64,000 nucleotides of DNA from RPQJ01 sp052035645. GTDB taxonomy: Bacteria; Pseudomonadota; Gammaproteobacteria; Steroidobacterales; Steroidobacteraceae. The notes under the pieces were generated by a model that was not told the origin of the DNA, made no database searches, and saw only the letters and a program-made list of their open reading frames with translations. Shown one piece after another: positions 49,341 through 57,663 of this stretch (positions within the stretch are counted from its first letter, which is position 1; the number at the start of each line of letters is the position of its first letter). The position numbers and the translations under genes were made by a program. The DNA is taken from NCBI GenBank assembly GCA_052035645.1, contig JBPOHK010000171.1, positions 5,102-69,101 of the forward strand, in the 5' to 3' direction.

Positions 49341-49859
49341 TCACTGCGCGCGTGAGACGAGGTAATCGACGCCGTTCCTGATGGACTGGTCCGAGAGGTC
49401 GGCGCGGCCGCCCTTGGGCGGCATGTAGCCGGCCTTGCCCTGGAAGCCTTCCAGCGCGTGCTTGTACATCGTGTCGGTGCCCTGCGCGATGCGCGGCGCC
49501 CACACGGCCTTGTCGCCCGTCTTCGGCGCACCCGCGACCGCGGCCTCGTGGCACATGGTGCACACCTGCTTGTACACCTCTTCGCCGGCGAGGTCGGCCA
49601 CCGGGGCTGCCGCGGCGGCCGGTTCGGCGGCCGGCGGGCTCAGCGCCGCGTTGTCCTGGCCGGCCACGGCGACGCGCGCCACCGGAGCGATGTTGCGCAT
49701 CACCTCCGCCTGCCGGACGGGATCCTGCTGGTGGGCCACGTCGGCGGTCTCGTGGGCGATGTTGCGCGCGAGGAAGATCAGGCCGATCGTGACCAGGATC
49801 AGCAGGCCGAGGACGAGCATGAACGTGTCGAAGAAGGTGCGATCGTGGTCGGCGCTCAC
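49341..49859 (-). CDS. membrane-anchored cytochrome c5-like protein
   Basis: A 172-residue c-type cytochrome. A single N-terminal helix (FMLVLGLLILVTIGLIFLA, about 12-31) anchors it, followed by an Ala/Pro-rich linker and a heme domain with CTMCH and the distal Met probably in GYMPPKGG. The class I c5 pattern is clear. I start at GTG (49859), which has GGAG eight bases upstream; an ATG at 49880 has no ribosome site. It may carry electrons to a terminal oxidase; the partner is not in the window. Confidence 0.85.
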   Translation of the reverse strand: MSADHDRTFFDTFMLVLGLLILVTIGLIFLARNIAHETADVAHQQDPVRQAEVMRNIAPVARVAVAGQDNAALSPPAAEPAAAAAPVADLAGEEVYKQVCTMCHEAAVAGAPKTGDKAVWAPRIAQGTDTMYKHALEGFQGKAGYMPPKGGRADLSDQSIRNGVDYLVSRAQ

Positions 49860-50021
49860 GCGAACACTCCGGAGGGGCATCTGCAGGGGCGCGAAGTATA
49901 CCCCGCGGGCCCTCGAATGCGTCTATTTCCAGCCCCTGCGGGCCTCACGTCGGTCCGGGGCGGTTTGGACTCCGTCGGGAGCGGGGGCTATGATTCACGC
50001 CCCCCGGCCACCCGGGGCCAG

Positions 50022-50098
50022 GCGCCCGTAGCTCAGCTGGATAGAGTACTGCCCTCCGAAGGCAGGGGTCACAGGTTCGAATCCTGTCGGGCGCGCCA
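50022..50098 (+). tRNA. tRNA-Arg (anticodon CCG)
   Basis: GCGCCCG/CGGGCGC make the acceptor stem. The anticodon stem CTGCC/GGCAG encloses the loop CTCCGAA, with anticodon CCG; ACAGG-TTCGAAT-CCTGT is the T arm. Discriminator G and CCA are encoded. 77 nt, starting about 160 bp from the cytochrome gene on the opposite strand. Confidence 0.96.
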
Positions 50099-50112
50099 CC
50101 CCGGCCGCGGGC

Positions 50113-50550
50113 TTACTTCAGCTTGACGACCGTGCCCTTGTAGGTGACGCCGGCCACCGTCGCGCCCGCGCCGCACTGGAACTCCGTCGTGCTGTTGAAC
50201 GGCTGCTTCTTGTAGTAGCCGGTCAGGTTGACGACCGCGTTGCCGCCGGTGGACGTCGCGCGCTGGTGGAACGAGAGCAGCGCCGACAGGAAGGCCCACT
50301 CGCAGGCTTCCTTGTCCGACTTGTTGAACGCGTTGGTCTTCTTGTTCGACGTGTAGGTGCCGATCTGCCGCTCCACGGCCGGGTGTGCCTGGTCGCCGAA
50401 GAAGAACTTCACGCCGGCGAGGCGCGACGCGTACTCGGGATTGTTGAGGACGTCCGCGATCGGGTACGTCTGGACGTCGTCGCGGGCGAGCGACGGGGCG
50501 GCGGCGAGGACGCCCACCAGGGCGAGCGCGGCGAGTGCGGTCCGTGACAT
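50113..50550 (-). CDS. small periplasmic protein, YbjQ/RcsF-like fold
   Basis: A 145-residue exported protein. Signal peptide ends SLARDD (about 24). DVQTYPIADVLNNPEY, GDQAHPAVERQIGTYTSNKK and NKSDKEACEWAFLSALLSF belong to a widespread family often mislabelled excinuclease ATPase subunit; GGNAVVNLTGYYKKQ resembles the heavy-metal-binding YbjQ beta fold. Two cysteines (EACEW, FQCGAG) could form a disulfide. Function unknown. Confidence 0.75.
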   Translation of the reverse strand: MSRTALAALALVGVLAAAPSLARDDVQTYPIADVLNNPEYASRLAGVKFFFGDQAHPAVERQIGTYTSNKKTNAFNKSDKEACEWAFLSALLSFHQRATSTGGNAVVNLTGYYKKQPFNSTTEFQCGAGATVAGVTYKGTVVKLK

Positions 50551-50721
50551 GGGGATTCGAGCCTCCTACTTTGAGCGGCGGGTCCAGGGATGCCGCGCCG
50601 GGAGTATAGGCGAAGTCCGCGCGCGGTCGCGACGCCCGGGCCGGGTTCCGCGGCCCCGTCGCCTGATGCATCATCCGCCTCCTCGGGTCCGCCCGGCGGA
50701 CCGCCCAGGAGTCGCCCCGCC

Positions 50722-52047
50722 TTGCGCATCGCCTTCGTTTCCCCGAACCGCGAGCAGCTGCCCGATCCGGTCGTGCCGCTCGGACTGCTCTACATGATGG
50801 CGGTGGCCGGTGAGCAGCACGAGAAAACGCTGATCGACCTGTGCTTCGAGGACGACCCGCTCGCGACCCTCGGGCGCGAGCTCGAGCTCGCCCGCCCGGA
50901 CCTCGTCGCCATCGGCATGCGCAACATCCAGAACGCCGACTACACCGGCACGCGCACCACGCTCGACTACTACGACGAGGTCGTGCGCACGGTGCGGGCG
51001 CACGGCGCCGCGCCGGTGGTGATGGGCGGGGGCGGCTTCAGCATCCTCCCCGGCGAGCTGGTGCGGCGCTTCGGGCTGGACTACGGCATCGCGGGCGAGG
51101 GCGAGACCGCGTTCGCGCAGCTCGTGGCGCGCCTCGCCGGCGGCTCGCGCGACGCGGCCGGCATTGCGGGCGTGTACGGCCCCGACGGCGAGCCCGTGTC
51201 GCCGGTGCGCCCGGTCGGGCGACGCGACTTCATCGACATCCGCAACAACGTGCGGCCGGACCGGCGCGGGCTCAGTCCGCGCTACTACGAGCACTCGGGC
51301 ATCGGCTCGATCCAGACCAAGCGCGGCTGCGCCCTGCGCTGCGACTACTGCACCTACCCGATGATCGAAGGGCGTGTCATCCGCCAGCGCTACGCGGAGG
51401 ACGTGGCCGGGGAGTGGGACGAGATGCTGCGTGCCGCACCAGCCATCGAGCACGTGTTCGTCGTGGACGCGGTGTTCAACCTCCCGCCCGAGCACGGCCG
51501 CCAGGTCTGCCGGGCGCTGGTCGAGCGCGGCGTGCGCACCCGCTGGACCTGCTACGTCAATCCGATCCGCTTCGAGCTGGACCTTGCCGAACTGATGGCG
51601 CAGGCCGGCTGCGTCGGCGTCGAGATCGGCTCGGACTCGGGCACCGACGCGGGGCTGCAGCGCCTCAACAAGGGCTTCACCACGGAACACATCCGCCGCA
51701 CCAGCGAACTGTGCCGGCGCGTCGGCATCAAGGACTGCCACACCTTCGTGCTCGGCGCGCAGGGCGAGACGCTCGACGACGTCGAGCGCTCGCTCGACTT
51801 CATCGAGGCGCTCGATCCTTTCAGCGCCATCCTCATGGCGTACAAGGACGACCGCGAGGCGGTGGATCCGGAACTGGCAGCCCGCCTGGGCGCCTTCCGC
51901 GAGCAGGTGCTCGAGCGGATCGTGGCGCGGGCCCGTCCCCACCGTCGCTGGGCCGTGCCGTCCACCGGCCTGCGTTTCAGCGCACGCCTGTTCAACGCGC
52001 TGCGCCGGTCGGGGCTGCGCGGGCCGCTCTGGCAGCACGTCGTCTAG
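50722..52047 (+). CDS. B12-binding-domain radical SAM protein
   Basis: A 441-residue enzyme. The N-terminal cobalamin-binding-type Rossmann domain (about 1-150) includes LPDPVVPLGLLYMMAVAGEQ and VVMGGGGFSILPGEL. The radical SAM core has TKRGCALRCDYCTYPMIEGR with the CxxxCxxC cluster ligands at about 205-212, and a later GVEIGSDSGTDAGLQRLNKG motif. Members do methylations or other radical reactions; this one cannot be placed further. Start is TTG, with AGGAG 10 bp upstream; an ATG at 50590 gives a low-complexity extension. It faces the pigment locus and overlaps the next gene's end by 4 bp. Confidence 0.82.
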   Translation: MRIAFVSPNREQLPDPVVPLGLLYMMAVAGEQHEKTLIDLCFEDDPLATLGRELELARPDLVAIGMRNIQNADYTGTRTTLDYYDEVVRTVRAHGAAPVVMGGGGFSILPGELVRRFGLDYGIAGEGETAFAQLVARLAGGSRDAAGIAGVYGPDGEPVSPVRPVGRRDFIDIRNNVRPDRRGLSPRYYEHSGIGSIQTKRGCALRCDYCTYPMIEGRVIRQRYAEDVAGEWDEMLRAAPAIEHVFVVDAVFNLPPEHGRQVCRALVERGVRTRWTCYVNPIRFELDLAELMAQAGCVGVEIGSDSGTDAGLQRLNKGFTTEHIRRTSELCRRVGIKDCHTFVLGAQGETLDDVERSLDFIEALDPFSAILMAYKDDREAVDPELAARLGAFREQVLERIVARARPHRRWAVPSTGLRFSARLFNALRRSGLRGPLWQHVV

Positions 52048-52751
52048 CGCGGGTCCCCCCGCCGGCTGCCCAGGACCGCCGGACCGAGCCGGCCGAGGCC
52101 GCGCACGAAGTCGACGAAGCGGCCGTGTGCCTGCCCCGGAAAGCGATGGCGCCGCCAGGCGAACTCGGCGGCGAACAGCGCGCCGAGCAGCACGTAGTTC
52201 AGCACGTTCGCGAACAGCGACCAGGTTTCGAGCGGCACGCTGACCGGTGGCCGCAGGCCGGCCGCGGCGAGCAGGCCGCGCGGCTCGGCGAGCAGGGCGA
52301 GCACAAGGTTGACGCCTGCCAGCGTGGCCGTGAATCCGGCCCACACCGCGGTGAGCCGGCGCGCGTACGCCTGCCGCTCCGCGTCGAGGTCTGCGCCTTC
52401 CATCGCCTGCGCGAAGCGCTCGATCAGCGGCACCTCGCCGGCGCGCAGCGACCGGCCGAACAGCCAGGCCACGCTGCCCGCGATCAGCACCGGTGGCGCG
52501 AACAGTGGCAGCGTCGCCAGCGACGAGTCGCCCAGCCGCCACAGGGCCGCCACCGCCCCGGCGAGCAGCAGCCAGGCCCACGCGCGGCCGCGTCGCAGCG
52601 GCGCGAGCAGGACCAGCGCCAGCAGCACGGCGACGCTCGCGGTGCGCCACTGCGCCAGGCCCGTCACCGTCGCCACGTGCGCAGCGAGCGGGTAGGCCAC
52701 GCCGAGGACCAGCACGATGGACGGAGCGCGGCCGGCGGGCGGCGCAGTCAC
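52044..52751 (-). CDS. COG4648-type membrane protein
   Basis: A 235-residue integral membrane protein with about seven hydrophobic segments (SIVLVLGVAYPLAAHVATV, ASVAVLLALVLLAPL, LLLAGAVAALWRL, FAPPVLIAGSVAWLF, FTATLAGVNLVLALLAE, LFANVLNYVLLGALFAAEF). The order and the WSLFANVLNYVLLG(A)LFxAEF end are like the COG4648 proteins in aryl-polyene gene clusters, whose exact role is unclear. GTG overlaps the stop of the phosphopantetheinyl transferase (GTGA), which decides the start. Confidence 0.75.
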   Translation of the reverse strand: MTAPPAGRAPSIVLVLGVAYPLAAHVATVTGLAQWRTASVAVLLALVLLAPLRRGRAWAWLLLAGAVAALWRLGDSSLATLPLFAPPVLIAGSVAWLFGRSLRAGEVPLIERFAQAMEGADLDAERQAYARRLTAVWAGFTATLAGVNLVLALLAEPRGLLAAAGLRPPVSVPLETWSLFANVLNYVLLGALFAAEFAWRRHRFPGQAHGRFVDFVRGLGRLGPAVLGSRRGDPR

Positions 52752-53455
52752 GACCGACGCGTCCACAGGTCCGCCCCGGCGCCCGCCAATCGATGCAGCG
52801 GACGCCACGGTCGTGGCATCGCCCCGGGCCATTCGTGCAGGCGGGGTTCTTCGAGAGCACCGGTCGCGCCGGCCGCGAACACCGCCAGCCTCAGGTCGGG
52901 CCGCGGCGCGAACACCCACGCCGACCAGGGGTCGGCCCCCGCCGGACCGGGGACCGTGGGAGACGTTCCGCGGAGCCACGGCGAGAAGTCCGTGCCTCCC
53001 AGCACCTCGACCAGGGGCCGGCCGAGCGCCTTGGCGCAGGCTTCCTTCAGTACCCACAGGTCGTAGAAGGCGAGCGCCCGCGTCTCGTCGTCGGCCTGGC
53101 CCGCGACGAACCCGGCCTCGCGCGGCGAGAACGCCGTCGCCGCGAGGCTCGCGCCGTTCCGCGGCACGCACCGCTCCAGGTCCACGCCCACCGCCGCGTG
53201 CCGGGCCGCGGCGAGCGCCGCAAAGCCGTGGCTGTGCGTCTGGCTGCACCGGGTGTCCGCGCCCAGGGCCACTTCCCCGGCCAGGGCGCGGCTCACCTCG
53301 AAATCGCGCCGTCGCCGCTCCGAGCGGATCGCCGACCAGGCGGCGCGTTCCGCGGCGCAGAGCGCGGACGCGTCGAAGCGGCTGCGCGCCTCGGGCGCCG
53401 CGAGCCACACGTCGATCGCCGCGGGCGGACCGTTCAGGTGCGGATGGCAGGGCAT
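52748..53455 (-). CDS. 4'-phosphopantetheinyl transferase (Sfp-like)
   Basis: A 235-residue enzyme that transfers phosphopantetheine from CoA to carrier proteins. VGVDLERCVPR (Mg-binding Asp/Glu) and FYDLWVLKEACAKALGR (WxxKEA) are the core motifs; SQTHSHGFAALAAA holds the CoA-binding His region. It should activate the two ACPs encoded nearby (Ser39 at 54391 and Ser45 at 61324). Divergent from the acyltransferase, and co-directional with the COG4648-type gene. Confidence 0.88.
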   Translation of the reverse strand: MPCHPHLNGPPAAIDVWLAAPEARSRFDASALCAAERAAWSAIRSERRRRDFEVSRALAGEVALGADTRCSQTHSHGFAALAAARHAAVGVDLERCVPRNGASLAATAFSPREAGFVAGQADDETRALAFYDLWVLKEACAKALGRPLVEVLGGTDFSPWLRGTSPTVPGPAGADPWSAWVFAPRPDLRLAVFAAGATGALEEPRLHEWPGAMPRPWRPLHRLAGAGADLWTRRS

Positions 53456-53472
53456 GCGTCGGGTGGTATAAG
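53444..53472 (+). promoter_or_regulatory. promoter of the main pigment operon
   Basis: ATGGCA (53444-53449), 17-bp spacer, TATAAG (53467-53472) preceded by TG (extended -10). It would give a 55-nt untranslated leader before the acyltransferase and drive the run of co-directional genes to 60226. Confidence 0.5.
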
Positions 53473-53533
53473 CAACGGAGGGCCGCGCCAGGCAAGCGTC
53501 GAAAAATCCAGGTTCACGCGCGGCCCGCGGGGT

Positions 53534-54394
53534 ATGGGAAGACGGGCATCGTATCTCTGGCGGGTGATCGCGACCGGCGTGTGCTTCGCCGTGTTCGGCC
53601 TCGGGGCCCTCGTCCTCGGGCTGCTGGTGTTCCCGCCGCTCCTGGTCGCCGTGCGCGACGAGGCGCAGCGGCGCCGGCGCGTCCGCGCCATCGTGCACCG
53701 CTCGTTCTGGGCCTTCTTCCGCTTCATGCACCGCGTCGGGGGGTTCACATACGAGATCGCAGGCCGCGAGCGGCTCGGCCGGCCCGGCCAGTTGATCATA
53801 GCGAACCACCCGACCCTCATCGACGTGGTGATGATCATCGGCCTGACGCCCGCAGGCTGCGTGGTCAAGGAGGCGCTGTTCCGCAACCCGTTCGTGCGCC
53901 GGGTCGTGCAGTCGGCGGGTTACATAAGCAACGGGTCCACCACGGAGATGATCGAGCGCGCCGCCGACGCGCTGCGCGCCGGCGACACCCTGGTGATGTT
54001 CCCGGAGGGGACGCGCACGCGACCCGGCGAGCCGTTCGCCTTCCACCGCGGCGCCGCCAGCGTGGCCGTGCAGGCCGCGACGGTGCTCACCCCGGTCTAC
54101 ATCCGCTCGGAGCCGGTTTTCCTGCCCAAGCACCGGCCCTGGTACCGCGTGCCGCCGACGCGTCCGCACCTGGTGCTGCGCGTGGGTGAGGACCTCGACC
54201 TGGCGCCGTACCGCGCCCTGCCGCCGCCCCGGGCCTCGCGCCTGCTGAACGACTGGCTGCAGGAGCATTACTCGCGGGCGCTCGGCATGGGCGCCCGATA
54301 TAATCCAGTGCTGAACGAAGCGGGGCCCGGATCGACGAGCGCGACCGAGGGGCCGCAGTTGGCGACTACGGATCGTGGGGTGACAACATCGTGA
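53534..54394 (+). CDS. PlsC-like acyltransferase
   Basis: A 286-residue membrane-associated acyltransferase. After an N-terminal hydrophobic helix (VCFAVFGLGALVLGLLVFPP), LIIANHPTLIDVVMII is the HX4D catalytic motif and VMFPEGTRTRPGEP the glycerophosphate-binding motif of the lysophosphatidic acid acyltransferase fold. In aryl-polyene clusters a related enzyme is thought to attach the polyene or acyl group to lipid. First gene of the pigment operon; its stop overlaps the ACP start (GTGA). Confidence 0.88.
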   Translation: MGRRASYLWRVIATGVCFAVFGLGALVLGLLVFPPLLVAVRDEAQRRRRVRAIVHRSFWAFFRFMHRVGGFTYEIAGRERLGRPGQLIIANHPTLIDVVMIIGLTPAGCVVKEALFRNPFVRRVVQSAGYISNGSTTEMIERAADALRAGDTLVMFPEGTRTRPGEPFAFHRGAASVAVQAATVLTPVYIRSEPVFLPKHRPWYRVPPTRPHLVLRVGEDLDLAPYRALPPPRASRLLNDWLQEHYSRALGMGARYNPVLNEAGPGSTSATEGPQLATTDRGVTTS

Positions 54395-54639
54395 CCAACG
54401 CGGAAGTGCTGGCCCAGGTCCGGGAGTCGCTGTCGGACCTGTTCGAGATCGAGCCCGAGCGGATCCAGCTCGACACCCGCCTCTACGACGATCTCGAGAT
54501 CGACAGCATCGACGCGGTCGACCTGCTCGACCGGCTGAAGCGCAAGACCGGCTGCAAGTTTGCCGTCGAGGACTTCCGTTCCGTCCGCACGGTCGGCGAC
54601 CTGGTGCAGGTGATCGAGCAGAAACTCGTGCCAGCGTGA
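54391..54639 (+). CDS. acyl carrier protein
   Basis: An 82-residue ACP. LYDDLEIDSIDAVDLLDRL contains the phosphopantetheine serine Ser39 (DSID). It starts with GTG. First of two ACPs in the locus; the other is at 61324. Acidic helix II/III are typical of type II fatty acid and polyene systems. Confidence 0.94.
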   Translation: MTNAEVLAQVRESLSDLFEIEPERIQLDTRLYDDLEIDSIDAVDLLDRLKRKTGCKFAVEDFRSVRTVGDLVQVIEQKLVPA

Positions 54640-55271
54640 GCGCCGTCGCCGTTCGTCCGGACGAGGACCTCGGGTCCCTCCACCAGCATCCCTGGGTCAC
54701 GGCCGTGCGCACCGAGGTTTCGTCCCCGTCCGGCGGGTCCCGCCGCATCGTCGCGCGAGTCGTGCCGAGCGACGCGGGCCTGGCCGTGCTGCGCGCCCGG
54801 GGCAAGGCGGCGCTCGTCGGCGAGCTCGCCGCCGCCGCACCGGGCCTGCCGGCCGATCCGGCGTCCTGGCGCCTGGTCGAGGACCTCGCACTCGCCGCCC
54901 TCGACGACGACGATCGCCGCAACCGCCCCCGCGTCCGCACGCTCGAGGTGCGCGGCGGCAGCGAATTGCAGGCCCGCCTGCTCGTGCCGTTCGACCTCGC
55001 CCTGTTCGCGGGCCACTTCCCGACGATCCCGCTGCTGCCGGGCATGAGCCAGGTCGCCTGGGCGGTGGACATCGCGCGCGCGCACCTGCCGGGCGTCGGA
55101 CCGCTCGCCGGGATCCTCGCCGCCAAGTTCCGCCGCCTCGTGCGGCCCGGCATGCAGCTGCAGCTGGACGTGCAGTGGTCCGCGGCGGCCGGCGAGCTGC
55201 AGTTCGAGTACCGGCACGGCGCGGAGACGGCCTCGACGGGCCGGCTGCGCGTCCAGGCGATCGATGTCTAG
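54636..55271 (+). CDS. hotdog dehydratase-like protein with an N-terminal degenerate AMP-ligase tail
   Basis: A 211-residue protein. The C-terminal half has LFAGHFPTIPLLPGMSQVAW, the hotdog FabA/FabZ-type helix motif, so it should act on beta-hydroxyacyl-ACP or bind acyl chains. The first 95 or so residues (HQHPWVTAVRTEV, RIVARVVPSDAGLAVLRARG) resemble the C-terminal subdomain of acyl-adenylate ligases, but the catalytic Lys motif (NxxGK) is replaced by DDDDRRNRPRVR. It may be a relic of a ligase-dehydratase fusion. GTG overlaps the ACP stop. The fold call is firm; the fusion reading is inference. Confidence 0.7.
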   Translation: MSAVAVRPDEDLGSLHQHPWVTAVRTEVSSPSGGSRRIVARVVPSDAGLAVLRARGKAALVGELAAAAPGLPADPASWRLVEDLALAALDDDDRRNRPRVRTLEVRGGSELQARLLVPFDLALFAGHFPTIPLLPGMSQVAWAVDIARAHLPGVGPLAGILAAKFRRLVRPGMQLQLDVQWSAAAGELQFEYRHGAETASTGRLRVQAIDV

Positions 55272-56028
55272 GGTCTGCGCCGTCGTTCCCGTCTATGACC
55301 ACGAAGCCGCGGTCGGCGGCGTGGTGGCCGGACTGCGCGGGCACGGCCTGCCGGTCATCCTCGTCGACGACGGATCGCGGCCGTCCTGCGCGCGCGTGCT
55401 CGACGCCCTGGCCGCGGGCGATCCTGCCGTGCGCCTGGTGCGTCTCGAGCGCAACGGCGGCAAGGGCGCCGCCGTGATGGCGGGCTTCGAAGCGGCGGCG
55501 AAGTCCGGCCACACGCACGTGCTGCAGGTGGACGCCGACGGCCAGCACGCGCTCGCCGACGTGCCCGCCTTCCTGGCGAGATCGCAGCAGCAACCGGATC
55601 ACGTCGTCTGCGGCCGGCCGCTGTTCGACGCCTCCGTGCCGAAGGGCCGGCTCTATCCGCGCTACCTCACGCACGCCATGGTCTGGATCAACACGCTCTC
55701 GCTGGACATCCCCGACTCGATGTGCGGCTTTCGCGTGTATCCGCTCGCGCCGGTGCTGCCGCTGGTGCGCAGCGAGCCGCCGGGCCGGCGAATGGACTTC
55801 GACGTCGAACTGCTCGTGCGCCTGCACTGGCGCGGCGTACCGATGGCGTGGCTGCCCACGCGGGTGGTGTATCCGGCGGACGGCGTCTCGCAGTTCCGGC
55901 TGTTCCGGGACAACGTGCTCATCTCCGCCATGCACACCCGGCTGTTCTTCGGCATGCTGCGTCGCGCGCCGCGGCTCATCGCACGCCGCTGGCGCCCGGC
56001 GACGGACGCCCCGCGGGTGCTGTCGTGA
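55264..56028 (+). CDS. family 2 glycosyltransferase (dolichol-phosphate mannosyltransferase-like)
   Basis: A 254-residue GT2: RVCAVVPVYDHEAAVGGVV, VILVDDGSRPSC, ERNGGKGAAVMAGFEAAAK, VLQVDADGQHALAD (DXD) and GFRVYPLAP. Members of this type occur in aryl-polyene clusters and are thought to help anchor or modify the product. ATG overlaps the previous gene by 8 bp and its stop overlaps the thioesterase start. Confidence 0.85.
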   Translation: MSRVCAVVPVYDHEAAVGGVVAGLRGHGLPVILVDDGSRPSCARVLDALAAGDPAVRLVRLERNGGKGAAVMAGFEAAAKSGHTHVLQVDADGQHALADVPAFLARSQQQPDHVVCGRPLFDASVPKGRLYPRYLTHAMVWINTLSLDIPDSMCGFRVYPLAPVLPLVRSEPPGRRMDFDVELLVRLHWRGVPMAWLPTRVVYPADGVSQFRLFRDNVLISAMHTRLFFGMLRRAPRLIARRWRPATDAPRVLS

Positions 56029-56453
56029 GAAAGCCCGGCATCGTCGCGGCGGAGATCGAGTTCGACGTGGCCTTCCACGACGTGGACCTCGTCGGCGTGG
56101 TCTGGCACGGGCACTACCTGAAGTATTTCGAGAACGCCCGCTGGGCGCTCATGGACCGGCTCGGCTTCGGCTTCCAGCGCATGGTCGACTCGGGCTACGC
56201 CTGGCCGGTGGTCGAGATGCAGGCGAAGTACCTGCACGCCGCCCGGTTCGGGGAGCGCCTGCGCGCGCGTGCGGGGCTCGTGGAGTGGGAGAGCCGGCTG
56301 GTCGTCAACTACCTCGTCACCCGGGTGGCCGACTCGGTACGCATCGCCCGCGCGCAGTCGGTGCAGGTGGCGGTCGACGGCCGCAGCGGCGAGCTGCAGT
56401 TCGCCTGCCCGGACGAGTTCCTCGCGGCCGTGCGCCGGGCGTTGCCGGCATGA
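56025..56453 (+). CDS. 4-hydroxybenzoyl-CoA thioesterase-like hotdog protein
   Basis: A 142-residue hotdog-fold protein. FDVAFHDVDLVGVVWHGHYL and KYFENARWALMDRLGFG are the family start, with the catalytic Asp (DVDLVG) and His/Tyr nearby. It could release the finished chain from ACP or proofread. GTG overlapping the GT stop (GTGA). Confidence 0.85.
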   Translation: MRKPGIVAAEIEFDVAFHDVDLVGVVWHGHYLKYFENARWALMDRLGFGFQRMVDSGYAWPVVEMQAKYLHAARFGERLRARAGLVEWESRLVVNYLVTRVADSVRIARAQSVQVAVDGRSGELQFACPDEFLAAVRRALPA

Positions 56454-56929
56454 GCGCGTCGCAGCTGGCGTCGATGCCTCCGGCCGAAGCGGTGATTCCC
56501 CACCGCGGCGCGGCGCTGCTCATCGAGCGCGTACTGCGCGCGGACGGTACGCGTCTCGTGGCGGCGCTCACCGTGCGGCCCGGCACGGCGTTCAGCGATC
56601 CGGACGGCACGCTGCCGGCGTGGATGGCGCCCGAGATCATGGCCCAGGCCATCGCGGCCTATGCCGGCTGCAAGTCGCTCGCGGAACGCGGCAGCGCCGC
56701 TCCGCTCGGCCTGCTGCTCGGCGTGCGCCACCTGCGCGTCGCCCTCGAGCGTTTCGCGCCCGGCGACGAGCTGCAGGTCGAGGTGCTGTGCACTTCGTCC
56801 GACGAAGAGGGGCGCGGAGTGTTCGACTGCGAGCTCCGCACGGCGGCGGCAGTCGCGGCCACGGCGACGCTCACGGTCTTCCAGCCTCAGGACGCGCGGA
56901 CCCTGCAGACGCTGCTGGAGGCCGGATGA
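56450..56929 (+). CDS. hotdog 3-hydroxyacyl-ACP dehydratase (ApeI/ApeP-like)
   Basis: A 159-residue hotdog protein. PPAEAVIPHRGAALLIERVL and PAWMAPEIMAQAIAAYAGC contain the catalytic His (PHRG) and acidic helix residue typical of this COG4706-like family. GLLLGVRHLRVALERFAPGD follows. It should dehydrate the 3-hydroxyacyl-ACP made by the ketoreductase encoded immediately downstream. ATG overlaps the thioesterase stop. Confidence 0.82.
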   Translation: MSASQLASMPPAEAVIPHRGAALLIERVLRADGTRLVAALTVRPGTAFSDPDGTLPAWMAPEIMAQAIAAYAGCKSLAERGSAAPLGLLLGVRHLRVALERFAPGDELQVEVLCTSSDEEGRGVFDCELRTAAAVAATATLTVFQPQDARTLQTLLEAG

Positions 56930-57663
56930 GCACGACCGCATCGAGCATCCTCGTCACCGGTTCGAGCCGCGGCATCGGGGCCGCGATCGCCCGACGCCTC
57001 GCCGCCGACGGCCACGAGGTGGTCGTGCACTGCAGAAGCCGGGCCGCCGAGGCGGCCGAGGTGGTGGAGACGATCCGCCGCTCGGGCGGCCGGGCGCGCT
57101 CCCTGCAGTTCGACGTCACGGACCGCGACGCCTGCGCGGCGTGCATCGGCGCGGACCTCGAGGCGCACGGCGCCTACTACGGCGTCGTCTGCAACGCGGG
57201 ACTCGCGCACGACACGGCGTTCCCGGCCATGAGCGGCGAGGCGTGGGACTCGGTGATCCGCAGCAACCTCGACGCGTTCTACAACGTGCTGCAGCCCGTC
57301 ATCATGCCCATGGTGCGCAGGCGCGCCCCGGGCCGCATCGTCACGCTGTCCTCGGTCTCCGGGCTCGTCGGCAACCGCGGGCAGGTCAACTACAGCGCGG
57401 CGAAGGCGGGCGTCATCGGCGCCACCAAGGCGCTGGCCGTCGAACTCGCCAAGCGCGCGATCACGGTGAACTGCGTGGCGCCCGGACTCATCGAGACGGA
57501 CATGGTGGACGAGCACACGCCGGTCGAGGAGATCCTCAAGGCGGTGCCAGCGCAGCGCATGGGCACGCCGGAGGAGGTCGCCGCCGTGGTGTCCTTCCTC
57601 GTGTCGCCGGGCGCGTCGTACGTGACCCGGCAGGTGATCGCAGTGAACGGGGGGCTGTGCTGA
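56926..57663 (+). CDS. 3-oxoacyl-ACP reductase (FabG-like SDR)
   Basis: A 245-residue short-chain dehydrogenase. SILVTGSSRGIGAAIARRLA binds NADPH; VCNAGLAHDTAF, LSSVSGLVGNRGQVNYSAAK (Ser-Tyr-Lys catalytic set) and CVAPGLIETDM follow. In the locus it should reduce the 3-keto group in each polyene extension cycle. ATGA overlap with the dehydratase and one-base overlap with the ketosynthase. Confidence 0.92.
   Translation: MSTTASSILVTGSSRGIGAAIARRLAADGHEVVVHCRSRAAEAAEVVETIRRSGGRARSLQFDVTDRDACAACIGADLEAHGAYYGVVCNAGLAHDTAFPAMSGEAWDSVIRSNLDAFYNVLQPVIMPMVRRRAPGRIVTLSSVSGLVGNRGQVNYSAAKAGVIGATKALAVELAKRAITVNCVAPGLIETDMVDEHTPVEEILKAVPAQRMGTPEEVAAVVSFLVSPGASYVTRQVIAVNGGLC

Noticed and set aside
50113..50550. 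Excinuclease ATPase subunit, a label often seen for this family
   Set aside because: The protein is 145 residues with a signal peptide and no ATPase motif.
54636..55271. A plain FabZ dehydratase
   Set aside because: It is about 60-70 residues too long at the N terminus, where the sequence resembles an adenylation-enzyme tail.
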